This document shows, piece after piece, positions 1 to 7,106 of a stretch of 14,026 bases of DNA. This DNA comes from Candidatus Sulfopaludibacter sp. SbA3. GTDB lineage: Bacteria > Acidobacteriota > Terriglobia > Bryobacterales > Bryobacteraceae. Within the stretch, counting starts at the first letter, position 1. Every line of letters begins with the position of its first letter. The notes beneath the pieces were generated by a model. The model had not been told where the DNA came from. It was given only the letters and a program-made list of their open reading frames with translations, and did not search any database. A program made the position numbers and the translations under genes. Location of the stretch: contig OKRF01000520.1 of NCBI GenBank assembly GCA_900290315.1, positions 19,204-33,229 of the forward strand. Reading direction: 5' to 3'.

Positions 1-25
1 GAAAATGCCCGCATAGCCCGAAGAA

Positions 26-53
26 GACAGACGACAAAAAACGATCGTCTGTC
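26..53 (-). terminator. Hairpin after the last minus-strand gene, candidate terminator
   Basis: A perfect 9-bp inverted repeat (26-34 with 45-53) encloses a 10-base loop. It starts about 10 bases past the TGA of the gene ending at 63. On the minus strand the stem is followed by TTCTTC, a mixed and not a clean U tract, so this is a weak intrinsic terminator candidate. Its position at the end of the minus-strand gene run supports the role. It could instead be a 3' stabilising stem. Confidence 0.45.
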
Positions 54-62
54 CCACGGGGC

Positions 63-1118
63 TCACCGGGTGAGGCTTCGCGCTGCGTGGGTGATCTCCC
101 AAAACTGCGCCAGAGTGAGGTCCCGGCCCGGTGTGAATTGATTCAGGCCAGCGGCTTCGCTCCACTTCAGGTTGTGCAGGTTGGATTCCAGGATCTTTTG
201 CTGGGTGTCGCTGAGGCGGGGCACGGGAAGGCCGGCCAGCGCCTTGCGGATGATCGCGGGCGCCGGTTTTTCGGGAACAGCGTCGATGGCGGTACGCAGG
301 CGGCCGATGCGGGTGTTATCGTCCAGCGTGGGGTCGGACAGGATGCGCGCTGCCGCTTCGTTGATCTGACGCCGCAGGGCTGCCATTGCCGCCATTCCGG
401 CTCTGAGCGGCGCGATTGCGATTGGATCGCCCTCCCAGGACCCATCGTCGAACAGGGCGGCGCGGACGGATATCGGCCCATTTCCGCCGGGCGAAACGGT
501 GACGCTTGCTCCGGCAGCAATCGCCGGGTGGGCGGCAGTGCTTTGCCGGACGCTCTCCGTGCGGTCGCACGGGCCGCTGGCCTCGCTGACGACGTACGCC
601 ACCACAGCATGGGGCGAGAGGTTCCGCAGCGAGATCTCGATGGAATCCCACTCCTGCTTGCTGAATGCGATGCGGACCGAGGGAGCGAGGCTGGAAAGCA
701 CGGGCCGCGGGCGCACCGGCGGAGTTGGGGGGCACGACGCGGAGCGTGATGGGCAGATAGCCGAGGCTCTGCAACTCGGCCAGCTTCACGGATTCATGCA
801 GTCGCGCGCGATGGTCGGCCAGTTTCTTTCTGCCGGTCAGGTAGATGGCGTAACTGACGACGCGGGCGCGATCTCCGTCGGCGGAATAGTCGAGCTGCAA
901 GGTCTGCGGATTATCGTTGATCTCGGCGCGCACGGAGATTTCCGTGAGCGAGGCAAACGGGATCTGGCTCGACGTGCCGCCGCGGGCATACACCAGGGCG
1001 TGGGTCACAGGCGGGTCCGGAAGTTCGCGAAGAGAGGCTCGCTCGACGGCCCGGCGGGCGGCTTGCCGCAGGCTGCGCAGACCAGCGCGGCTGCCAGCAC
1101 GATGCGCCGAAAGTTCAT
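63..1118 (-). pseudogene. Secreted or lipoprotein-like hypothetical protein, broken by two frameshifts
   Basis: I do not recognise the family. The ATG at 1118 opens MNFRRIVLAAALVCAACG, a signal peptide with a possible lipoprotein cysteine, but that frame stops at a TGA near 1003-1005. The next frame, open through VTHALVYARGG and a likely beta-rich stretch, runs to about 730. A third frame then carries the rest (about 716 to 63), ending in an Ala/Leu-rich, helix-prone C-terminal third. One extra base near 1005 (CGC-CTG to CGC-CCT) and one fewer C in the six-C run at about 730 join the three pieces into a protein of about 351 aa. The second join reads PPTPPVRPRPVL, a natural proline linker. The gene lies 31 bases after the TPR peptidase gene on the same strand and is probably co-transcribed with it. 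It is either a real pseudogene or the result of homopolymer sequencing errors. The stretch around 1010-1100 is open in two frames, so the exact place of the first shift is uncertain. Confidence 0.55.
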
Positions 1119-1149
1119 GGGCTACTCACAGTTATAGCGCCGCGCTACG

Positions 1150-2556
1150 TCATTTGGCGCAGCAGGCTGCGCGCAGTTCTTCGAGCGGGGCGCGTTCGCG
1201 GTCCGTTGTGGCCAAGGGGGCGGCCTTATCCAGCAGCTTTTTCGCTGCAACGTTATCGCCCAGGCGGTAGTGGGCGTAGGCCTGGTTGTAATAGAAGCGA
1301 ACGGCCTGTTCCGATGGGAGCTTGTGGACCAGGTCGAACTCGCGCAGCGCCTCACGGTAGCTGCCGCTCTGCACCAGGGCGATGGCCAGTTCGAAGTGTG
1401 CCTCGTTCCACTGGCTGTTCCGTTTTACGGCCACTCGCAAGGCCGCGGCGGCTTCCTGATAGCGTCCCCTTACCGATTGCACGCGGCCATACTCCATATA
1501 CAGGTGCGCATCGTCGGCGCCCAATTCCGCGGCCCTCGCGAAGTGTTGCGCGGCCTCCTCCAGATTCCGCTCGCGCCAGAAGAACTCGGCCAGACGCTGC
1601 TCGGTTTGCCATTGATCGGGAAATTCACGCGCCAGGGCGTCGCAGGCAGACCGCGCGGCCTCCCGCCGGCCGGGAATGCTGTTGAGCACTTCAGCCAGCG
1701 CCACGCGCGCGCGAAAGCCGCCATGCTCGATGGCGGGCGCCTCCACGGATTCCGGCAGTCGCACGTGGAACAGCCGCCCGGTGAAGCGTGGCATCTGGAA
1801 GTAGAGCTGCAGATCCTGTTGCACCTGCTCCACCGTCTTCCCGTACACCTTGAGAAACGCCGACGCCGTGTCGCCTTCCAGCAGCGCGGCGCCGAGCTGG
1901 CGGAAGCGAGGCGCGTACCACTCCTGCAGAGCCAGCATGTGGACCAGAAACCAGCTTTCGGCGTAGAACATGCCGGCGTGCGTTTTTTCGCTGTACAGCG
2001 GGGAATGCTCGTCTACGGTGGTGACGTCTTGCAAATCGAGCCACTTTTCGTTCTGTAGCGTGGCCATCCGGCCGTCAATTATCTGGCCCACCACAATCCC
2101 CCCGTCCCGCGATTCCAGGTTGGAATAAAGCTCGGCGAGGCCTTCATTGAGCCAGCGGGGAACTTTGCCGGTCTGGTGCAGCAGCAGGTGAGCGTATTCG
2201 TGCACGGCCACCGGATAATGCTCCGCGGAAGCACTCTGCATGACGATGAAATCGTGATCGATGCCGGACTCGAAGTAGGCGAAGGAGACTTCACTCAACT
2301 TGTAGGTATCGTATTCCTTGGGCGAGCGGAACACGATGATCTGGACGGGATTCCCGCCGGCAGGAATCAATCCGAAGGCCTGTTGGAAGAAACTGCGTAC
2401 GCGCTCGAAGTGCTGGATGAGGTCGCGGCCGCCGCGCTCGCCGGCGGTGGTGAACAGTTCGAAGTTGGCGGATGTGACGCGCAGCCAGGGATCCGCCGGC
2501 GCCGCGCACACACCCGCACCCAGAACCAACGCCGCTAGCATCCCTGCCCGCTGCAT
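1150..2556 (-). CDS. Secreted TPR-containing zinc peptidase-like protein (gluzincin type)
   Basis: This 468-aa protein has a signal peptide at about 1-20 (cleavage near VCAAPA). Residues 25-260 form a peptidase-MA/DUF1570-like domain. HEYAH at 119-123 is an HExxH zinc motif, and WLNEGLAE at 135-142 supplies the likely third ligand, E138; this spacing is typical of gluzincins. Residues about 283-455 contain several TPR-like helical pairs, for example around 315-345, 350-380 and 385-412. It is therefore probably a periplasmic or exported metalloprotease or peptide-binding protein, with substrate unknown. The gene starts 18 bases after the hisA stop and could be read from the his transcript. No clear Shine-Dalgarno precedes the ATG. 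Nothing ties it to histidine synthesis. The metal site looks intact, so an active enzyme is plausible. Confidence 0.8.
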   Translation of the reverse strand: MQRAGMLAALVLGAGVCAAPADPWLRVTSANFELFTTAGERGGRDLIQHFERVRSFFQQAFGLIPAGGNPVQIIVFRSPKEYDTYKLSEVSFAYFESGIDHDFIVMQSASAEHYPVAVHEYAHLLLHQTGKVPRWLNEGLAELYSNLESRDGGIVVGQIIDGRMATLQNEKWLDLQDVTTVDEHSPLYSEKTHAGMFYAESWFLVHMLALQEWYAPRFRQLGAALLEGDTASAFLKVYGKTVEQVQQDLQLYFQMPRFTGRLFHVRLPESVEAPAIEHGGFRARVALAEVLNSIPGRREAARSACDALAREFPDQWQTEQRLAEFFWRERNLEEAAQHFARAAELGADDAHLYMEYGRVQSVRGRYQEAAAALRVAVKRNSQWNEAHFELAIALVQSGSYREALREFDLVHKLPSEQAVRFYYNQAYAHYRLGDNVAAKKLLDKAAPLATTDRERAPLEELRAACCAK

Positions 2557-2574
2557 AAGTAGATTTTGACGCTT

Positions 2575-3270
2575 TCAGACCAGCGCGCGCAATTCTTCCA
2601 GATTCAACCGGCCGGTATAAATCGCCATCCCTAGCGCGGCGTGCACGTTCATGGCAAGCAGGGTCCGAACATCGTCCAGTGTGGTGATACCGCCGGCCGC
2701 CGTCAGTTCGAGCGATGTGGCGGATCGCAGGCGCCGGAACCAGGCCAGGTCCGTCCCTTGCATCATGCCTTCCTTATCGACATAGGTGCACAGGAATCCC
2801 GAGCAGTATGGTTCCAGCGAATGCAAGACGTCTTCGGCTGACAGTTCCGTCGCTTCCTGCCAGCCCTTAACGACGATGCGCCCGCCCTTGGAATCCACCG
2901 CGAGGATCAGGCGCTCGCGCCCCACGGCATCGCGTAACTCCGCCAGCAAGGGCTCATTGACGCCCGCCCGGGTGAACGCGCTGGTGCCCACGATGACCTT
3001 GTGCGCGCCCTGTTCCACTAGCGCCTGTGCCCGCTCCACCGTGCGAACACCGCCGCCCACGCGCGTCACGGCGCGCCCTGCCAGCATCCGCACCAGGGCG
3101 TCGTTCGACCCGCGGCCCATGGCGGCGTCCAGGTCAATCACCTGGATTTCGGGGAAGGCCGCGAACCGCCGCAGCATCTCCTCCGGCGAATCGCCTTCCA
3201 GCGCCTTTTCGCGCCCTTGCACCAGTTGCACCACCTTGCCATCCATCAAATCGATGCAGGGAAAGATCAT
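2575..3270 (-). CDS. hisA: HisA, ProFAR isomerase
   Basis: Phosphoribosylformimino-5-aminoimidazole carboxamide ribotide isomerase opens the aminoaldose of ProFAR to PRFAR, the substrate of HisF/HisH. The 231-aa (beta/alpha)8 barrel begins MIFPCIDLMDGKVVQL, which holds the first catalytic Asp (PCIDL). The second Asp lies in the YVDKEGMMQG segment in the second half-barrel. Phosphate-binding glycines are visible in RVGGGVR and TAAGGI. Length is normal to slightly short. The ATG overlaps the hisF stop by four bases (ATGA), and a GAGG lies about 9 bases upstream. HisA and HisF are paralogues; PCIDLMDG rather than PCLDV, and the place after hisF, decide the call. Confidence 0.95.
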   Translation of the reverse strand: MIFPCIDLMDGKVVQLVQGREKALEGDSPEEMLRRFAAFPEIQVIDLDAAMGRGSNDALVRMLAGRAVTRVGGGVRTVERAQALVEQGAHKVIVGTSAFTRAGVNEPLLAELRDAVGRERLILAVDSKGGRIVVKGWQEATELSAEDVLHSLEPYCSGFLCTYVDKEGMMQGTDLAWFRRLRSATSLELTAAGGITTLDDVRTLLAMNVHAALGMAIYTGRLNLEELRALV

Positions 3271-4060
3271 GCGGTAAGCCTCACGGGAATGCCACGCTTA
3301 TCCAACTCTTCCTTCAACTGGTTCACCGTATAAGTCCCGTAGTGGAATATGGAGGCCGCCAGGGCAGCGTCGGCGCAGCCATCGGTGAGCACGCGAATGA
3401 AATGCTCCGGCGTCCCCGCGCCTCCGCTGGCGATGATGGGAATGTGGGTGGCGCGCGAAACGGCGCGCGTCAGCGGACAATCGAATCCATCCTGCACGCC
3501 GTCGGTATCCATGGAAGTGAGCAGGATCTCGCCGGCGCCCAGGGCTTCGCCGCGCGCCGCCCACGCCACCGCGTCCATGCCTTCGTCATCGCGTCCGCCG
3601 CGCGTATAGACGTGCCACTGGCCGGGCCCCTGGCGCCGCGCGTCGATCGCCAGCACCACGGCCTGGGTGCCGAATTCCTGGCTCAGTTCGGTGATGAGTT
3701 CCGGCCGCCGCACCGCCGCGGTATTCACCGACACCTTGTCGGCTCCCGACATCAGGATGCGCCGCGCATCGGCGATGCTGCGGATTCCGCCGCCGACTGC
3801 GAGCGGGATAAACACCTTGCGCGACGTCCGCGCCACTACGTCCGCCATGATTTCGCGGGCATCGCTGGGTCCGCCATGATTTCGCGGGCATCGCTGGATG
3901 CGGTGATGTCGAGAAATACGAGCTCGTCGGCGCCGTCGCGATTGTAACGGCCGGCCAGTTCCACGGGATCGCCCGCATCGCGCAGGTTAATGAAATGGAC
4001 GCCCTTCACCACGCGTCCGCCGGTGACATCCAAACAGGGAATGATTCGTTTTGCCAGCAT
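3267..4060 (-). pseudogene. hisF: HisF cyclase subunit of IGP synthase, frameshifted by a 29-bp tandem duplication
   Basis: HisF takes ammonia from HisH and converts PRFAR to imidazole glycerol phosphate and AICAR. The N-terminal frame starts MLAKRIIPCLDVTGG (catalytic Asp in CLDV) and reads normally to residue 64 (EIMAD). It then runs into an out-of-frame tail and stops at 3836, giving 74 aa. A second ORF of 193 aa, starting with ATG at 3848 (MADVVARTSRKVFIPLAVGGG), carries the rest, including LLTSMDTDGV with the second catalytic Asp. The two ORFs overlap by 13 bases. The cause is a direct 29-bp duplication at 3841-3898. Removing one copy gives 765 bases and a normal 254-aa HisF. The break falls in helix alpha-2, before strand beta-3. 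As read, no intact HisF is made unless the fragments are both translated and assemble. Assembly error is a real alternative. The start at 4060 follows the intergenic repeat and has no obvious Shine-Dalgarno. Confidence 0.9.
3841..3898. repeat. 29-bp tandem duplication inside hisF
   Basis: Positions 3841-3869 and 3870-3898 are identical over 28 bases and differ only in the last one (G versus A). The period of 29 is not a multiple of three, so it shifts the hisF frame. Each copy contains a CAT, an ATG on the coding strand. A perfect short tandem copy of this kind is typical of replication slippage, or of a misassembled overlap. Confidence 0.95.
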
Positions 4061-4075
4061 TGTAAAACCAACTTC

Positions 4076-4176
4076 AAACTCACCGCAGAGCCACTGAGGA
4101 CACAGAGGCAGCGCGGAGAAAACTTTGAAATCCGCTTTTCATCTCTGCGCTTTCTCTGCGGCTCAGCGGTGAGTTT
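4076..4176. repeat. Imperfect inverted repeat of about 100 bp, candidate dispersed intergenic element
   Basis: The outer 11 bases are perfectly inverted (4076-4086 with 4166-4176). Inside, the arms stay similar for some 30 more bases and are rich in CAGAG/CTCTG words, for example ACACAGAGG on the left and CTCTGCG twice on the right. The DNA could fold into one long imperfect hairpin. It fills the only real gap in the his operon, and its right end supplies the hisH stop codon. CAGAG-rich palindromes of this style are common intergenic repeats in environmental bacteria. That this one is mobile or multicopy is inference. No ORF in it looks coding. Confidence 0.7.
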
Positions 4177-4769
4177 CAGATCTCCAAGAAGTTGCCTACG
4201 ATTCGTAATCCTACGGCTCCCGATTTCTCCGGGTGGAATTGCACTCCGTATACGTTGCCCGATTCCAATACTGCGGTGTATTTCAGTTCGTAAGTGCAAG
4301 TGGCGGCGGCGCGTGAATTCTCCGGCACATAATAACTGTGTGCGAAGTAGACGTAGGGCCTCGTTTTCAGATTGCGTAACAGGCGCGATTCCGGCTTGAC
4401 TTCCAGCTCGTTCCAGCCCATGTGCGGCACGCGCGCGCCTTCCGGGAAGCGCTGCACGGCGCCCGGATAGAGCCCGAGTCCGCTCACTTCCGGCGCCTCT
4501 TCGCTCTTTTCGAAGAGCGCCTGCATGCCCAGGCAGATTCCCAGGAACGGAACGCCGGCGGAGATCCTGGTGAGCAGCGTTTCCCGTACCTGCAACTCGT
4601 CCAGCGCGCGCATCATCTGGCCGAAGTGGCCCACGCCCGGCAGAATCATCTTCGACGCGGCATCCAGGCCGGCAGCATCGCGCACCAGGGTGTACTCGCA
4701 GCCCAGTTCTCCCAGCGTATTCTGCACGCTACGCAAGTTGCCCGCCCCGTAATCGAAAATCGCAATCAT
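4176..4769 (-). CDS. hisH: HisH, glutamine amidotransferase subunit of IGP synthase
   Basis: This class I glutaminase supplies ammonia to HisF. The start is the ATG at 4769 (MIAIFDYGAGNLRSV), not the longer ORF start at 4850, because residue 1 of the family matches here and this ATG overlaps the hisB stop by four bases. The protein is 197 aa, a usual length. The nucleophile is C79 in FLGICLGMQ. The His/Glu of the triad are about H179 and E181 in YGVQFHPEKSG, and the oxyanion region PGVGHFG is at about 44-50. The last codons run into the inverted repeat that separates it from hisF, so the repeat may have replaced the original end, but no functional residue is lost. Its partner HisF is frameshifted here. 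Confidence 0.95.
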   Translation of the reverse strand: MIAIFDYGAGNLRSVQNTLGELGCEYTLVRDAAGLDAASKMILPGVGHFGQMMRALDELQVRETLLTRISAGVPFLGICLGMQALFEKSEEAPEVSGLGLYPGAVQRFPEGARVPHMGWNELEVKPESRLLRNLKTRPYVYFAHSYYVPENSRAAATCTYELKYTAVLESGNVYGVQFHPEKSGAVGLRIVGNFLEI

Positions 4770-5353
4770 AGGAGCCCTTTCGTGGATGGCAATTGATCCT
4801 TCAGCCGCGCATCCCTGGAGCAGGCATACTTCATGGCCCGCGCGAAGCACTTGAAAATGGCCTCGATCTTGTGGTGATTCGAGCGCCCGTACAGTACCTT
4901 GGCGTGCAGATTCGCTCCGGCGTGATTGACGAAGCCGCCGAAGAAATCTTCCACCAATTCGGTTTGCAGATCGCCCACCAGCCGGACTTTCACCAGGTCC
5001 TTGTAGACCAAGGCAGGGCGGCCACCCAGATCCAGCGCCACCACAGCCAGCGTCTCATCCATGGGCAGCACGAAATAGCCCGCGCGATTGATCCCCCTGC
5101 GATCCCCCAACGCCTTGGCGAACAGTTGCCCCAGCACGATTCCGACGTCCTCCACGGTGTGATGCTGGTCCACATCCAGGTCGCCATCGGCCTGCAGGTT
5201 CAGGTCGAACCCGCCATGCTTGGCGAACAGCTCCAGCATGTGGTCGAAGAAGCGGATGCCGGTGGAGATTTCGTACCGGCCGCGGCCTTCGATCTTGAGC
5301 GTTCCTCCGATGCGGGTCTCTTTGGTGTCCCGTTGCAGCTTGGCGCTTCTCAT
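4766..5353 (-). CDS. hisB: HisB, imidazoleglycerol-phosphate dehydratase (monofunctional)
   Basis: This enzyme dehydrates imidazole glycerol phosphate to imidazole acetol phosphate. It has 195 aa, the length of a dehydratase alone. The metal-binding signatures FFDHML (35-40), QHHTVED (63-69) and NHHKIEAIFK (near 158-167) are intact. No phosphatase domain is fused at the N-terminus, unlike the two-domain HisB of enteric bacteria. The ATG overlaps the stop of the HAD gene (ATGA), with GAGGTG about 8 bases upstream as a likely Shine-Dalgarno. Confidence 0.96.
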   Translation of the reverse strand: MRSAKLQRDTKETRIGGTLKIEGRGRYEISTGIRFFDHMLELFAKHGGFDLNLQADGDLDVDQHHTVEDVGIVLGQLFAKALGDRRGINRAGYFVLPMDETLAVVALDLGGRPALVYKDLVKVRLVGDLQTELVEDFFGGFVNHAGANLHAKVLYGRSNHHKIEAIFKCFARAMKYACSRDARLKDQLPSTKGLL

Positions 5354-6027
5354 GACGCGAACACCTCTTCCAGATAATTGATATCATCCACAATCGCGCA
5401 GGCGCCCGCCTCTTGAAACAGAAAGACCAGGTCGAGATAGAGCGGATTCGATGGCGCCGCGATGCCGATGAAGGGCGCGCCGGCTGCCTTCGCGCAGCGC
5501 GCATCATCCACCGTGTCGCCCACGTAAAACAGTTTGCTGCCCGGGTTCGCGGACTGTATGGCCAGCAGCCCGTCCGGCGCCGGTTTGTGATTCTGCACCT
5601 CGTACATCCCCACAACGGGGTCGAAAATCATTTCAGGCGCGAAGCGATTCAGCGTGAGTGCTGCCTCTTCTTTCGGACGGCCGGTAAACAGGGCGAAGCG
5701 GAATTGTTCGTTGAGCTTTTCCAGCACGCCGGGCCGCGCCACCCACTGTTCGCGCAGGATCAGTCCGTCCGTCCCGTTGCCGTGAAAGATGCTCTGGAAG
5801 TGCGTCTTCACCTCTTCGAAGGTGGCCTCCACGCCCACGCCCGTGACGATGTGGTGCGAGAGCTTCCAATCGTCGTTCCACCCGCCTTGGTTCTTGAATT
5901 CCTGAATCATCTCCGGGGGAATGCGGCTGCCGGTGAAATGCTCCACCGTGCGGGCGATGGTCTCGCGGTAACTTTCGGTGACGTCCACCAGCACGCCATC
6001 CATGTCGAAAACCAGCAGCGGCTTCAT
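5350..6027 (-). CDS. HAD-superfamily IA phosphatase, probable histidinol-phosphate phosphatase
   Basis: This 225-aa protein starts MKPLLVFDMDGVLVD. The upstream in-frame extension to 6105 is rejected because this ATG begins at HAD motif I and overlaps the hisC stop by four bases. HAD motifs are complete: DMDGV (D8, D10), LFTGRP (motif II Thr), HKPAPDG (motif III Lys) and VGDTVDD (motif IV). An alpha-helical cap lies between motifs I and II. It resembles the HAD-IA group known from cyanobacteria and haloarchaea. The histidinol-phosphate phosphatase step has no other candidate in this operon, and the gene sits between hisC, which makes the substrate, and hisB. That assignment is context inference. 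A different phosphomonoester substrate is possible. Confidence 0.8.
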   Translation of the reverse strand: MKPLLVFDMDGVLVDVTESYRETIARTVEHFTGSRIPPEMIQEFKNQGGWNDDWKLSHHIVTGVGVEATFEEVKTHFQSIFHGNGTDGLILREQWVARPGVLEKLNEQFRFALFTGRPKEEAALTLNRFAPEMIFDPVVGMYEVQNHKPAPDGLLAIQSANPGSKLFYVGDTVDDARCAKAAGAPFIGIAAPSNPLYLDLVFLFQEAGACAIVDDINYLEEVFAS

Positions 6028-7106
6028 GATCGGTTCCAGATCTTCTCCAATTCGGCCAGCAGCCTGCGCGTCTGCTCGCGCGTTCCCACCGTGATGCGGA
6101 CGCATCCCGGCGCTTCGTAGCTGCGGTCGCGCACCAGGATGCCTTCGCCGCGCAACGCGTCGCGGACCTCGATGGCCCGTTTGCCGAAGTGGCCGAGCAC
6201 GAAGTTGCCGGAGCTTGGCACATACGAAATGGCCAGTTTCTCCAGTCCAAAGCAGAGCAGTTCGCGCGCGGCCAGCACCTCCGCGACGTAGTGATGAACG
6301 TAGTCCGAATCCTGCACCGCGGCCTGCGCGGCCGCCACGGCCAGCGCATTCACGCTGTAGGGCGACTGCGCTTTGTGCAGCAGCGCCACGTTGGCCTCGT
6401 GCGAAAACAGGCAGCCCAGCCGCATCGCCGCCATGCCGAACACCTTGGAAAAAGTCCGGCAGACAAACAAGTTGGGTACGCGCTCAATCTCCGTGAGCGC
6501 GGTGACACCGGAGAATTCGTAATAAGCTTCGTCCACCATTACCGCGGCCTTGCGCGCGCGATGCAGAATGCGCTCGATGCCCAGCAACGAAACCCCCGTA
6601 CCCGTGGGATTATTCGGATTGGCAAAGATCACCGCGCGCGTCTCCGGCGTGATGGCGTCCAGCATTTCCTGCAGCGGGAAATCCATGCCCGGATATGGAT
6701 ATGCGATCTCCTTGATGCGTGCCCCCGCAACTTCCAGATAGAAGCGGTACATGGCGTAGGAGGGCTTGAGCACAACCACTTCCTGGCCATCATCCACATA
6801 GGTATTGACGAACACCTGGATGGCTTCGTCGGTGCCGTTGGTGAAGACGAACTGTTCCGGCTGCACACGGAAATACGTGGCGATAGCTTCCTTGGCCGCC
6901 GAATACTCGGGGTATACAGCGAGTTGCGCGGCCGAAAGCTGGCTCTTGAGCGCTTCGATCACACGCGGCGAACAGCCCACGGTGTTCTCGTTAAAATCGA
7001 GCCGGAGTTTTTCGGCGCGCCCGCCCGTGGGCGGCGAATAGGGCGCCATGGAGAGCACCGCGGGCCGCGGCTTGATGGCGCCCTTCGGCAGCTTGGGAGC
7101 TTTCAT
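6024..7106 (-). CDS. hisC: HisC, histidinol-phosphate aminotransferase
   Basis: This PLP enzyme transfers an amino group from glutamate to imidazole acetol phosphate to give histidinol phosphate. The 360-aa fold-type I protein has LDFNENTVGC (36-45, substrate loop), NPNNPTG (163-169), VDEAYYEF (191-198, PLP pyridine Asp D192) and TFSKVFGMAAMRLG, with the Schiff-base lysine K221. Length is standard. It starts at an ATG overlapping the hisD stop (ATGA), and GGAGGTG lies just upstream. It is in the class II aminotransferase family, and a broader aromatic aminotransferase is unlikely in this operon. Confidence 0.95.
   Translation of the reverse strand: MKAPKLPKGAIKPRPAVLSMAPYSPPTGGRAEKLRLDFNENTVGCSPRVIEALKSQLSAAQLAVYPEYSAAKEAIATYFRVQPEQFVFTNGTDEAIQVFVNTYVDDGQEVVVLKPSYAMYRFYLEVAGARIKEIAYPYPGMDFPLQEMLDAITPETRAVIFANPNNPTGTGVSLLGIERILHRARKAAVMVDEAYYEFSGVTALTEIERVPNLFVCRTFSKVFGMAAMRLGCLFSHEANVALLHKAQSPYSVNALAVAAAQAAVQDSDYVHHYVAEVLAARELLCFGLEKLAISYVPSSGNFVLGHFGKRAIEVRDALRGEGILVRDRSYEAPGCVRITVGTREQTRRLLAELEKIWNRS

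Noticed and set aside
1270..2058. Plus-strand ORF of 262 codons
   Set aside because: It is antisense to the TPR/zinc-peptidase gene, which has a signal peptide and HEYAH motif; the shadow has no recognisable domain.
3027..3947. Plus-strand ORF of 306 codons across hisA and hisF
   Set aside because: It is antisense to two enzymes of known family and runs through the tandem duplication; composition is Arg/Ala/Pro-rich.
4006..4299. Minus-strand ORF of 97 codons across the hisF start, the inverted repeat and the hisH end
   Set aside because: It reads the repeat and out-of-frame parts of two his genes; no coding sense.
4770..4850. N-terminal extension of HisH to 4850
   Set aside because: The extension overlaps hisB, does not match the HisH family, and the ATG at 4769 is coupled to the hisB stop.
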